The notes under the pieces were generated by a model. That model was given only the letters and a program-made list of their open reading frames with translations, made no database searches and was not told the DNA's origin. Both the position numbers and the translations under genes were made by a program. Positions 6,543-13,271 of a DNA stretch of 13,948 nt are shown in pieces; the first letter of the stretch is position 1; every line of letters starts with the position of its first letter. The DNA is from JBFWIL01 sp050256015 (GTDB lineage: Bacteria; Bacteroidota; Bacteroidia; Bacteroidales; Prolixibacteraceae): contig JBFWIL010000047.1 in NCBI GenBank assembly GCA_050256015.1, positions 1-13,948 of the forward strand, in the 5' to 3' direction.

Positions 6543-8732
6543 TTACTGATCGGCCCTGGACACATGCAGCATTCCCCGGATATGCTGCAGCTTTTTCATC
6601 AGGAAATCCAGGTGCTCCAGATTATTGACAAACACACGCAGAGTTCCTTCAAACGCTCCGTTGGCCGAGTCAATATTGATGGAACGCATCTGCACACCAA
6701 TGTCTTTGGCAATCACATGGGAAATCTGTCCGACGATACCCAACTCATCTGTACCCGAAAGCTTGATGGTAGCCTGAAAGGAATTTCGCTTCCCCGACTC
6801 TCTCCAACGGGCAGGAATAATACGATACGGATAACGCTCATTTAGTTGGCGGGCATTCGGACAAGTCCGGCGATGAATCTTAATTCCTTCGCGTATGGTA
6901 ACAAAGCCAAAAATTTCATCCCCGAAGATAGGATTGCAGCAGGGAGCCAGCTTGTAATTCACCTGCTGTATATTATTGTCAATCACCAGGTAATCATCTC
7001 CACCCGATAAATCCATATCCCTCAACTGTTCGGCTGGCATCAGCTCTTCCAGTTTTTGCCGTACATTTTGTTCCTGTTCCCCCTGCTCCAGCAGGATGTT
7101 CTTCACCTCCAGCGTATCAATCTGTCCGGTGGAAATTCTAAAATACAAATCCTGGGCCAGCTTTAACTGGTAATGCTTAATCAGCCTGCGGATTATTTCA
7201 TCCGTATAGTCGAGCTTCCAGTTTTTCAGCTTACGAAGCAAAATCTCCTTGCCGTTCTCCGCCTCCCGTTTTTTTTCTTCATTCAGACTGGCCTTGATCC
7301 GGCTTTTGGCTTTGCTGGTACGAACAATATCCAGCCAATCCAGCTTAGGCCGCTGATTATTGGCCGTTGATACCTCAATTTGCTGTCCGTTTTTCAGCCG
7401 GTAGCGCAAACTCACTTTCTTCCCGTCCACCAGTCCGCCGGTACAGCGATCGCCCACCTGCGAATGGACCTCATAGGCAAAATCAAGCAGGGAAGAACCG
7501 GCAGGAAGCCGTTTCAAATCTCCTTTAGGAGTAAATACAAAAATCTCATCCCGGTAAATATTGGTCCGGAAGTCATCTATAAAATCAACCACATTGGCCT
7601 CCGGATTCTCCAGGATCTCCCGCACGTTCATCAACCACTGTTCCACTTCGGCTGAAGCCTTTCCTCCTTTATATTTCCAGTGAGCGGCCAGTCCCTTTTC
7701 TGCCACTTCATCCATCCGTCGGGTCCGGATCTGAATTTCCACCCACTTATTATGCGGTCCCAGTACAGTGGCATGCAGACTTTCGTACCCGTTCAGTTTA
7801 GGAACCGTGATCCAGTCGCGCATTCGTTCGGGATTGGCCTGGTATTCCTCGGTAACGATAGAATAAACCTGCCAGCAGTCCGATTTCTCCATCTCCGGTT
7901 CCGAGTTCAGAATAACCCGTATGGCAAATAAATCGTACACCTCTTCAAAGCTCACCCCCTGTTTTTTCATTTTGTTCCAGATGGAATTGACGGCTTTGGT
8001 CCGGGCTTTCATCTCAAAACGAAAGCCCCGTGTCCGTAATTTTTCCTCAATGGGCCTGACAAATTCGGCTACAAAATTCCGGCGTTCCCTTTCTGTTTCC
8101 TGCAGTCTTTCGCTGACATGCCGGTAAGCTTCCGGATTCAGGTACTTCAGACTCAAATCCTGCAGTTCCGAATTGATGGAATACAGCCCCAGACGATGAG
8201 CAAGCGGAGCATACAGATGAGAGGTTTCCACAGCTATTTTTTCCCGGATCTCCTGCTCCCGGTAATCCAGCCTGCGCATAAGATAAAGCTGTTCGGCAAT
8301 TTTCGCCAGGATTACCCGCACATCTCCGGCCAGAGCCAGCATAAGTTTCCGGTAATTCTCGGCATGCAAGCCCACTGTCTCCGTATCCAGCGCATTTATC
8401 TTGGCCATCCCCGTCAGCATGCCGGCAACGTTCTCACCAAACTGCTCAACCACCCGCTTCAACCTGCTTTCTTTCGAATCCGAAAGGCTATGATGCAACA
8501 AACAAACCACCAGCGTATCGACCCCCGGACTGACCTCTGCCAGCAACAAATGAGCCACTTCCACCGAATGCAACAGGATTGCCTCTCCTCCTGCTATTTC
8601 CGACAGGGTCTTCCGGGCAAAAGCAAATGCTCGCTCCATCAGTTTCACCTCGGTTTGCGACAAACTCCTGCTACAGGATTCAAGAAGTTCCTTCCAAGCA
8701 TGATTAATCTGATCCTCCATTTTCTGATTCAT
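6543..8732 (-). CDS. relA: RelA/SpoT-family (p)ppGpp synthetase with decayed hydrolase domain
   Basis: A long RSH protein, 729 residues from the start chosen here. The order is a degenerate HD domain (about 30-160), a synthetase domain (about 230-355), TGS (about 395-456), a helical part, a Cys-rich zinc-type motif (C598, C599, H620, C624) and a C-terminal ACT domain (about 651-726). The synthetase keeps the YDLFAIRVIL, PKLNGYESLH and EIQIRT motifs, so making (p)ppGpp from GTP/GDP and ATP on starved ribosomes is likely. The hydrolase HD pair is HH (80-81), the following E-D is S-D (84-85), and the later D-R-L-H-N is E-Q-L-Y-L (147-151), so hydrolysis should be lost. The synthetase loop reads RMRD (303-306), closer to the SpoT/Rel RxKD form than to the acidic RelA form. 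An upstream ATG at 8795 is open, but that extension runs through the ferritin terminator, so I prefer 8732 (8720 is also possible). Confidence 0.88.
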   Translation of the reverse strand: MNQKMEDQINHAWKELLESCSRSLSQTEVKLMERAFAFARKTLSEIAGGEAILLHSVEVAHLLLAEVSPGVDTLVVCLLHHSLSDSKESRLKRVVEQFGENVAGMLTGMAKINALDTETVGLHAENYRKLMLALAGDVRVILAKIAEQLYLMRRLDYREQEIREKIAVETSHLYAPLAHRLGLYSINSELQDLSLKYLNPEAYRHVSERLQETERERRNFVAEFVRPIEEKLRTRGFRFEMKARTKAVNSIWNKMKKQGVSFEEVYDLFAIRVILNSEPEMEKSDCWQVYSIVTEEYQANPERMRDWITVPKLNGYESLHATVLGPHNKWVEIQIRTRRMDEVAEKGLAAHWKYKGGKASAEVEQWLMNVREILENPEANVVDFIDDFRTNIYRDEIFVFTPKGDLKRLPAGSSLLDFAYEVHSQVGDRCTGGLVDGKKVSLRYRLKNGQQIEVSTANNQRPKLDWLDIVRTSKAKSRIKASLNEEKKREAENGKEILLRKLKNWKLDYTDEIIRRLIKHYQLKLAQDLYFRISTGQIDTLEVKNILLEQGEQEQNVRQKLEELMPAEQLRDMDLSGGDDYLVIDNNIQQVNYKLAPCCNPIFGDEIFGFVTIREGIKIHRRTCPNARQLNERYPYRIIPARWRESGKRNSFQATIKLSGTDELGIVGQISHVIAKDIGVQMRSINIDSANGAFEGTLRVFVNNLEHLDFLMKKLQHIRGMLHVSRADQ

Positions 8733-8759
8733 ACGCGGAAAAACACTATACTTTTTTTT

Positions 8760-8789
8760 AAAAAAAAGGCCACCATAAAAGGCAGCCTT
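8760..8789 (-). terminator. Rho-independent terminator of the ferritin gene
   Basis: On the minus strand AAGGCTGCC (8789-8781), loop TTTTAT, and GGTGGCCTT (8774-8766) form a 9-bp stem with two G-U pairs, running into a tract of eight T residues (8767-8760). It begins 24 bases after the ferritin stop. Its position argues that the relA-family start lies downstream of it. The T8 is followed at once by A8 (8759-8752), so the tract is itself a 16-bp A/T palindrome. Confidence 0.8.
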
Positions 8790-8813
8790 CAACATCTTTT
8801 CATTATACCGGAC

Positions 8814-9329
8814 TTATTCTGCCGTTTCATCCGTAAAAGTTCGCGAAGAAAGTTCGCGGTCCATCATAAAAACTCCGTTGCCCTGCCCGTTGATCAAGCG
8901 CAGACTGTCCAGAATGGAATTCACACTGGCTTCTTCTTCTACCTGTTCATCCACAAACCACTGCAGGAAACTTTGGGAGGCATGATCCTTGGCAGCAATA
9001 GCCACGTCCATCAGGTTGTCGATCAAGGCCGTTACCTTTTGTTCGTGAGCCAGCGTTTTTTCAAACACAAGGATGATATCCTCAAATTCGGTTTCCACCC
9101 CCGCTACAGGCTGCAACAAAACCCGTCCGTTCCGTTCATGAATATAATCAAAAAACTTCATGGCATGAGTCAGTTCCTCCTGATACTGCACTTTCATCCA
9201 GTTGGCAAAGCCCGGCAATCCCTCTTTTTCAAACCAGGCAGACATAGACAAATACAAATAGGCAGAACTGATCTCCGCATTGATCTGATCGTTCATCGCT
9301 TTTAATACAGTCTCTTTCAACATAGTCAT
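8814..9329 (-). CDS. ftnA: Non-haem ferritin (FtnA type)
   Basis: A 171-residue bacterial ferritin of the type that forms 24-subunit iron-storage shells in the cytoplasm, oxidising Fe(II) and storing it as a mineral. Counting from the second ATG (residue 3, base 9323), the ferroxidase ligands fall at E17, E50, H53, E94 and Q127, with E49, E126 and E130 as third-site residues. This is the E. coli FtnA numbering, which slightly favours 9323 as the true start. The motifs QEELTHAMKFFDY and FLQWFVDEQVEEE are typical. There is no haem-binding bacterioferritin signature. It is flanked by the dnaX tail upstream and its own terminator downstream, so it is probably a single-gene unit with a -7-like element just upstream. 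Iron or oxidative-stress control is expected from the family but is not visible in the sequence. Confidence 0.93.
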   Translation of the reverse strand: MTMLKETVLKAMNDQINAEISSAYLYLSMSAWFEKEGLPGFANWMKVQYQEELTHAMKFFDYIHERNGRVLLQPVAGVETEFEDIILVFEKTLAHEQKVTALIDNLMDVAIAAKDHASQSFLQWFVDEQVEEEASVNSILDSLRLINGQGNGVFMMDRELSSRTFTDETAE

Positions 9330-9345
9330 TTTTTTTCGTTGGTAT

Positions 9346-9353
9346 CAAAAATA
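9346..9353 (-). promoter_or_regulatory. Candidate -7 element for the ferritin gene
   Basis: TATTTTTG on the minus strand fits TAnnTTTG and lies 16 bases before the ferritin ATG, in the short gap after the dnaX tail. The nearest TTTG upstream (9380-9377) is 23 bases away rather than about 19, so the -33 part is poor and the leader would be very short. Confidence 0.4.
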
Positions 9354-9365
9354 CAGAAATTTCGG

Positions 9366-10046
9366 TTATATTTCTCCAAAATCCAGATTAAACTTCTGCC
9401 TGAGCAAACCGATATTCGAATTTTTCTTTATCATTTCAGCCAGTTTCTCCGTTTCCGAATAGGGTTTGGATTCAATCTCCTGAACCACGATCTCAGTAAT
9501 CAATTCAATGTGAGTGTTCTGCAATTCACGGCGCAACCAGGAAACCAGTTCCGGCTTTATTTTGCCTATTTCTTCTTCCTGTACCGAGTTTTCTATTTTC
9601 AGACACAGTCTGAAACGGTCCCCGATTTCCGGTATGCGCGACAAGGTGGAACGCAGGTTCGGCCGGTCGTGCAACTGAGCCAAAAACGCTTTCCACTTTT
9701 GTTCAAATTCTTCGCGTGTAAACGGACGACTAAGTGCCTCACCGGTATAGTATTTCATTTTCTCCCTGGCGTCGGCCGGTCCGACTTTCGTCTCCAGCCT
9801 GCCCGAAAGGGCATCTTTTATGGAAGGCGTGTATCCGCTTCCACGCTTGCGAATCAGTCGTTTAACAGGCTTCTTGTGCTCCCCTTCCTTCTGTTTTTCC
9901 GTCCTGCCGTACAAAACCCGCCGGTTTTTCGTACCATCCAGCGGTACGGAAGAACCGGCAGCAACCAAAGGACTCACTTCCAAGCCGGACTTCGCTGCAC
10001 TGCTGAATATAGGTTCCAGAACCACCGGATCAGAGCCGTCAGCTAT
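9366..10046 (-). CDS. dnaX: DnaX tau-specific C-terminal part, in the -1 frame
   Basis: About 226 codons, open from inside the A10 run at 10046-10055 to the TAA at 9366. It lies in the -1 frame relative to the 367-codon dnaX frame. No ATG lies near the junction; the first possible start is a GTG at 10025, so independent translation is unlikely. The product has a basic linker (residues about 40-70: KKPVKRLIRKRGSGY) and then a helical domain with FTREEFEQKWKAFLAQL and an end FNLDFGEI, which resembles the tail of Bacteroidota DnaX proteins. Joined to the upstream frame it makes a protein of about 593 residues, near the length I expect for full-length DnaX (tau) in the phylum. In E. coli this region of tau contacts DnaB helicase and the polymerase core. 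The same layout would result from one missing A in the assembly. Confidence 0.75.
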   Translation of the reverse strand: MADGSDPVVLEPIFSSAAKSGLEVSPLVAAGSSVPLDGTKNRRVLYGRTEKQKEGEHKKPVKRLIRKRGSGYTPSIKDALSGRLETKVGPADAREKMKYYTGEALSRPFTREEFEQKWKAFLAQLHDRPNLRSTLSRIPEIGDRFRLCLKIENSVQEEEIGKIKPELVSWLRRELQNTHIELITEIVVQEIESKPYSETEKLAEMIKKNSNIGLLRQKFNLDFGEI

Positions 10047-11146
10047 TTTTTTTTTAAACCAAGCTGACTCATGCGGATCAAGGCCAGTTCCACCAGCAAC
10101 CGTTTATTCTGGCTGGTTTTATACTGAAGATCACATTCGTTGCCGATCTCCAGGGCTTCCAGCAAAAGCGCTTCCGGACAGGAAGCAGCCTGTGTTTTAT
10201 ATTTCCCGCGAATTTCCCCGCCAACCTCCAGCAGTTGAACGGTAATCTGGTCACGGCATACCAACAGATCGCGTAAATGACTGCTCAGCCCGCTAATAAA
10301 ATGGTGACCATCAAAACCATGGTCCAGCACCTCGTTGAACAACATCAGCACACCGGGTACATCCTGCTTCAGGAACAACTCAACCAGCCGGAAATAATAA
10401 TCATAGTCCAGCACATTCAGATTAGCTATCACATCCCTATAACCAATGTTTTTACCGCAAAAGCTGACAATCTGATCAAAAATAGAAAGGGCATCGCGCA
10501 TGGCCCCGTCAGCCTTCCTGGCAATCACGTTCAGGGCTTCCGGCTCAACAGCAACCCCCTCCTGTCGGGAAACATAGGCCAGATGCTCTGCAATGTCAGC
10601 AATCCGGATCCGGTTGAAATCAAAAATCTGACAACGCGAAAGGATGGTCGGAATGATTTTATGCTTTTCGGTAGTAGCCAAAATAAAAATAGCATGACGC
10701 GGCGGCTCCTCCAGGGTTTTCAGGAAAGCATTGAAGGCTGCCGAAGAAAGCATATGCACCTCATCAATAATATAGACACTGTATGTTCCCACCTGGGGGG
10801 GAACACGAACCTGGTCGGTCAGGTTACGGATGTCGTCGACCGAATTATTAGAGGCAGCATCCAGCTCATGGATATTATAGGAACGATTGCTGTTAAAAGC
10901 CGTACAGGATTCACACCGGTTGCAGGGTTCATCTTCTGCAGTCAGGTTAATACAATTGATTGTTTTAGCAAAAATACGGGCACAAGTAGTCTTCCCCACC
11001 CCGCGCGGACCACAAAACAAGTAGGCATGCGCCAACTGACGGTTCCTGATCGCATTCTTCAGAGTTGAAGTAATCGAAGCCTGTCCGACAACCGATTGAA
11101 AAGTGTCGGGACGGTATTTTCGTGCAGAAACAATAAAATTATCCAT
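10043..11146 (-). CDS. dnaX: DNA polymerase III clamp-loader ATPase DnaX, gamma form
   Basis: A 367-residue frame covering the AAA+ clamp-loader core that opens and loads the sliding clamp using ATP. Visible features are Walker A GPRGVGKT (46-53), the zinc-binding cysteines C65, C75, C78 and C81, Walker B DEVH (128-131) and the sensor-1/SRC region (ATTEKHKIIPTILSRC, 157-172). The collar domain ends near residue 365. The frame closes with L-G-L-K-K-K and TAG exactly after an A10 run. That point corresponds to the end of domain III of E. coli DnaX, where a gamma-type product lacking domains IV and V would be functional in clamp loading. The continuation lies in the -1 frame (9366-10046). A candidate -7 element lies just upstream. 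Confidence 0.93.
   Translation of the reverse strand: MDNFIVSARKYRPDTFQSVVGQASITSTLKNAIRNRQLAHAYLFCGPRGVGKTTCARIFAKTINCINLTAEDEPCNRCESCTAFNSNRSYNIHELDAASNNSVDDIRNLTDQVRVPPQVGTYSVYIIDEVHMLSSAAFNAFLKTLEEPPRHAIFILATTEKHKIIPTILSRCQIFDFNRIRIADIAEHLAYVSRQEGVAVEPEALNVIARKADGAMRDALSIFDQIVSFCGKNIGYRDVIANLNVLDYDYYFRLVELFLKQDVPGVLMLFNEVLDHGFDGHHFISGLSSHLRDLLVCRDQITVQLLEVGGEIRGKYKTQAASCPEALLLEALEIGNECDLQYKTSQNKRLLVELALIRMSQLGLKKK
10046..10058 (-). promoter_or_regulatory. Candidate slippage site (-1 frameshift) in dnaX
   Basis: The minus-strand sequence is TTTAAAAAAAAAA followed directly by TAG. In the dnaX frame it is read as (GG)T TTA AAA AAA AAA TAG. Three heptamers of the X-XXY-YYZ type are in phase (T-TTA-AAA and two A-AAA-AAA). 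Ten A residues in a row also allow RNA polymerase slippage; adding one A would restore a single open frame. A weak downstream stem, GCTGA with TCAGC about 32 bases apart enclosing GGTT/AACC, could act as a stimulator. Confidence 0.65.
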
Positions 11147-11165
11147 AAACCTGTAAAATGATGAC

Positions 11166-11173
11166 CAAAGATA
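11166..11173 (-). promoter_or_regulatory. Candidate -7 element for dnaX
   Basis: TATCTTTG on the minus strand fits TAnnTTTG and lies about 20 bases before the dnaX ATG. The -33 region is only approximate (a TTTT at 11194-11191, 17 bases away). The element lies just past the end of the photolyase relic. Confidence 0.45.
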
Positions 11174-11188
11174 ATCATTTTTGCCAAT

Positions 11189-11307
11189 CTAAAAGTTTCC
11201 TGCCGGTATACCCGTATGGCCACGGGCCATAGCATGATCCACAGGTGATTGTCTGTTATCCGCAAATTTCGGCGAAACCAGAATATGTTTAAAATTTCAT
11301 TTTCCAT
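11189..11307 (-). pseudogene. Relic of a DNA photolyase N-terminus
   Basis: From an ATG at 11307 the minus strand encodes MENEILNIFWFRRNLRIT and then DNH. NIFWFRR-(D/N)-LR-(L/I)-x-DNH is the hallmark start of the photolyase/cryptochrome family (antenna-binding domain). After DNH (11245) the frame breaks. A shift of one base recovers VDHAMARGHTGIP (from 11242), matching the expected helix and following strand, and then TAG at 11191-11189. The remaining roughly 400 codons of a photolyase are absent; dnaX begins 43 bp further on. The fragment therefore appears to be the remnant of a gene that was deleted and frameshifted, not an active gene. Short length keeps the confidence moderate. Confidence 0.65.
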
Positions 11308-11494
11308 CCCTGCATGCCTGCCGGTCACCCCAGGTCGCTCACAATCCATACAAGCCAATCGGGACAAACAGTTCCGGCGTTCTACAGACAATAACAGGCA
11401 CGGTAAAAAAAAGTTATTACATTTGATCAAAAAATTTCTGCCAGATAAAACACACACCATACGCAACAGGAACAAAAACAGAGAAGACAACCCG
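11308..11494. other. Non-coding gap between photolyase relic and rhomboid gene
   Basis: Together with the relic this fills the 348-bp divergent gap 11147-11494. No conserved protein was recognised in any frame. Frames that cross it are open (11249 rightwards, 11490 leftwards), but they are low-complexity, basic or hydrophobic, and recognisable rhomboid protein begins only at 11495. TACATTTG at 11418-11425 fits the -7 pattern TAnnTTTG on the plus strand, without a matching -33 TTTG, and may serve the rhomboid gene. Confidence 0.6.
11418..11425 (+). promoter_or_regulatory. Possible -7 element for the rhomboid gene
   Basis: TACATTTG matches TAnnTTTG about 70 bases before the ATG at 11495. The four bases 19 positions upstream are CAGG, not TTTG, so support is one-sided. 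Confidence 0.3.
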
Positions 11495-12253
11495 ATGAGA
11501 CATGTTAATCAAGGAATACATCTGTTTGGATACCTGCCGCATGGACAGGATCACGACAGGGAAACGGAAAAAAAGATTTTCCGTTACAGTCTGATCATTC
11601 CCTGCCTTTTTCTCTGCGGATTCTGGTTGGTATTCCTGACCGGAATACTGCTGGATCAGGAATTTACCGTCTGGGGCATTTACCCCCTCCGGCTGAAGGG
11701 ACTGAGGGGACTGCTTTTTTCTCCATTCATCCACGGCAGTCTGAAACATCTGACGGCCAATTCCGTTCCCTTCCTGATTTTGTCTTTCTGTCTTTTTTAC
11801 TTTTACCGTTCGCTGGCCTACCGGATCTTTGTCCTGCTCTATGTGCTTTCCGGACTCGGGGTATGGCTCGCGGCACGGGAAGCCTGGCATATCGGAGCAA
11901 GCGGACTGATTTACGGGCTGGGGTCTTTTCTTTTCTTCAGCGGCATCTTCCGGAATGATGTACGGCTGCTTACCATTGCCCTGGTCGTTGTTTTCCTCTA
12001 CGGAGGCATGTTTTGGGGAATTTTCCTTACGGAAGCATCCGTCTCCTGGGAATCGCACCTCTGGGGAGCTGTAAGCGGACTTTTGCTGGGTGCCATTTAT
12101 CGCAGGCAAGGACCGCAACGCATTCCCTTTGCCTGGGAATCTGAAGAGGAAGAAGAGCACGAAGCAGACAGCATCGAAGCAAACAGCATTATTGACCACG
12201 AGGCAACTAATAAAAACAGGGAGCATTGCAAAAAAAAACCGGAAGACTCCTGA
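11495..12253 (+). CDS. Rhomboid-family intramembrane serine protease
   Basis: A 252-residue membrane protein with a rhomboid core of six predicted helices and a short cytoplasmic N-terminus. Rhomboids cut substrate transmembrane helices within the membrane. The catalytic serine is S136 in GASG and the catalytic histidine is H188 in SHLWGAVSG. The conserved HGSLKHLTAN motif (H85, N89) helps form the active site or oxyanion region. The C-terminus (about 215-252) is a soluble acidic tail rich in Glu (EEEEE), which is unusual and of unknown use. The frame is open further upstream to 11249, but that stretch crosses the -7-like element and the photolyase relic and is not rhomboid-like, so I chose the ATG at 11495. 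No substrate can be inferred. nusB follows 58 bp downstream with its own -7-like element. Confidence 0.88.
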   Translation: MRHVNQGIHLFGYLPHGQDHDRETEKKIFRYSLIIPCLFLCGFWLVFLTGILLDQEFTVWGIYPLRLKGLRGLLFSPFIHGSLKHLTANSVPFLILSFCLFYFYRSLAYRIFVLLYVLSGLGVWLAAREAWHIGASGLIYGLGSFLFFSGIFRNDVRLLTIALVVVFLYGGMFWGIFLTEASVSWESHLWGAVSGLLLGAIYRRQGPQRIPFAWESEEEEEHEADSIEANSIIDHEATNKNREHCKKKPEDS

Positions 12254-12273
12254 AAACCCAGGTGGAAAATGTT

Positions 12274-12281
12274 TACCTTTG
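12274..12281 (+). promoter_or_regulatory. Candidate -7 element for the nusB operon
   Basis: TACCTTTG fits TAnnTTTG and is identical to the iorB -7 element. It lies in the 58-bp gap after the rhomboid stop, 30 bases before the nusB ATG. No good TTTG is seen about 19 bases upstream. Confidence 0.45.
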
Positions 12282-12311
12282 TCCCCCTTAAAGATAACCG
12301 GTTCTATAAGA

Positions 12312-13271
12312 ATGATTAGCAGAAGAATTATCCGCATTAAGGTATTACAGGTTCTATACGCCTATTACACCTCCCCGGAAAAATCCATCAATAACGCGGA
12401 AAAAGAGCTTTTTTTCAGCATTCAGAAAACGTATGACCTCTATCATTTTATCCTGCAGTTACCTGTGGAGATTGCCAACCACGCCGAATCGCTCATGGAG
12501 CTGAGAAAGAAAAAGCATTTTCCCACAGAAGAAGATCTGCACCCCAACCTTCGTTTTGTGAATAACCCGCTGGTCGGTCAGCTGCGCATCAACCGGTCCC
12601 TGAACAAATATCTGGACCAGTCCAAGCTGGGATGGCAGGATGAGCCGGAGCTCATCAAAAAACTGTACCGGACAATGACGGAAACCGATTTTTACAGGGA
12701 ATACATGACCGCACCAAAGCCAAACTATGCGGAAGAGCGGAAATTTCTGGAACTGTTGTTCGGGGAAATAATTCTCCAGTCGGAAGATATGGATCTGCTA
12801 CTTGAGGAAAAAAGCATTTACTGGAATGACGATCTGGACTTTGTCGTCAGCATGATCATCAAGACAATCCGGAAATTCCGCGAACGTTCCGGAGCAGAGC
12901 AATTTCTGCTCCCCTTTTTCAAAGACGAAGAAGACAGGGAATTTGCTAAAAACCTGTTCAGAAAAAGCATACTGAATCACGATGAACTTCGGAAAATCGT
13001 CGAACAGCATACCATGAACTGGGATGTTGAACGGATTGCCTTTATCGACAATCTGATCCTTGAGCTGGCCATTGCCGAGTTTCTTCATTTTCCCTCCATT
13101 CCCTCCAAGGTCACACTGAACGAGTACATTGAACTGTCAAAATATTACAGCACACAAAAAAGCCGTAATTTCATCAACGGCATACTCGATAAAACGCTAA
13201 AAGCCCTGAAGCAGGAAAACCGTGTGATCAAAGCCGGAAGAGGGCTGATCGGGGAAGAAAACGAGACCTAA
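12312..13271 (+). CDS. nusB: Transcription antitermination factor NusB, long Bacteroidota form
   Basis: A 319-residue NusB, more than twice the E. coli length (139). NusB binds boxA RNA with NusE (ribosomal protein S10) in rRNA antitermination. The N-terminal NusB helix is clear (SRRIIRIKVLQVLYAYY, 3-19). The C-terminal half from about 224 to 300 holds the conserved core, including DVERIAFIDNLILELAIAEF, PSKVTLNEYIELSKYYS and FINGILDKTLK. Between them lies about 150 residues of charged, helical sequence with no match in short NusB; I recall enlarged NusB as usual in this phylum. The frame is open upstream into the rhomboid gene (from 12090), but the NusB motif begins at 12312. The DUF1573 gene starts at the base after its stop, so the two are one operon. 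Confidence 0.9.
   Translation: MISRRIIRIKVLQVLYAYYTSPEKSINNAEKELFFSIQKTYDLYHFILQLPVEIANHAESLMELRKKKHFPTEEDLHPNLRFVNNPLVGQLRINRSLNKYLDQSKLGWQDEPELIKKLYRTMTETDFYREYMTAPKPNYAEERKFLELLFGEIILQSEDMDLLLEEKSIYWNDDLDFVVSMIIKTIRKFRERSGAEQFLLPFFKDEEDREFAKNLFRKSILNHDELRKIVEQHTMNWDVERIAFIDNLILELAIAEFLHFPSIPSKVTLNEYIELSKYYSTQKSRNFINGILDKTLKALKQENRVIKAGRGLIGEENET

Noticed and set aside
8118..9305. A 395-codon open frame on the plus strand opposite ferritin and the RSH gene
   Set aside because: It lies antisense to two well-supported genes, has no recognisable motif, and crosses the ferritin terminator region.
11059..11490. A 143-codon minus-strand frame as an intact gene
   Set aside because: Only the 11245-11307 part is protein-like (photolyase start). 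The upstream part is unrecognisable and the downstream part overlaps dnaX in another frame; better explained as a relic.
11249..11494. An 82-residue N-terminal extension of the rhomboid protein
   Set aside because: It is basic and low-complexity, overlaps the photolyase relic on the other strand and a -7-like element; rhomboid similarity starts only after 11495.
12090..12311. A 74-residue N-terminal extension of NusB
   Set aside because: It overlaps the end of the rhomboid gene in another frame, and the NusB fold begins right at the ATG at 12312.
11417..12337. A 306-codon minus-strand frame opposite the rhomboid gene
   Set aside because: It is antisense to a gene with catalytic motifs and shows no family features of its own.
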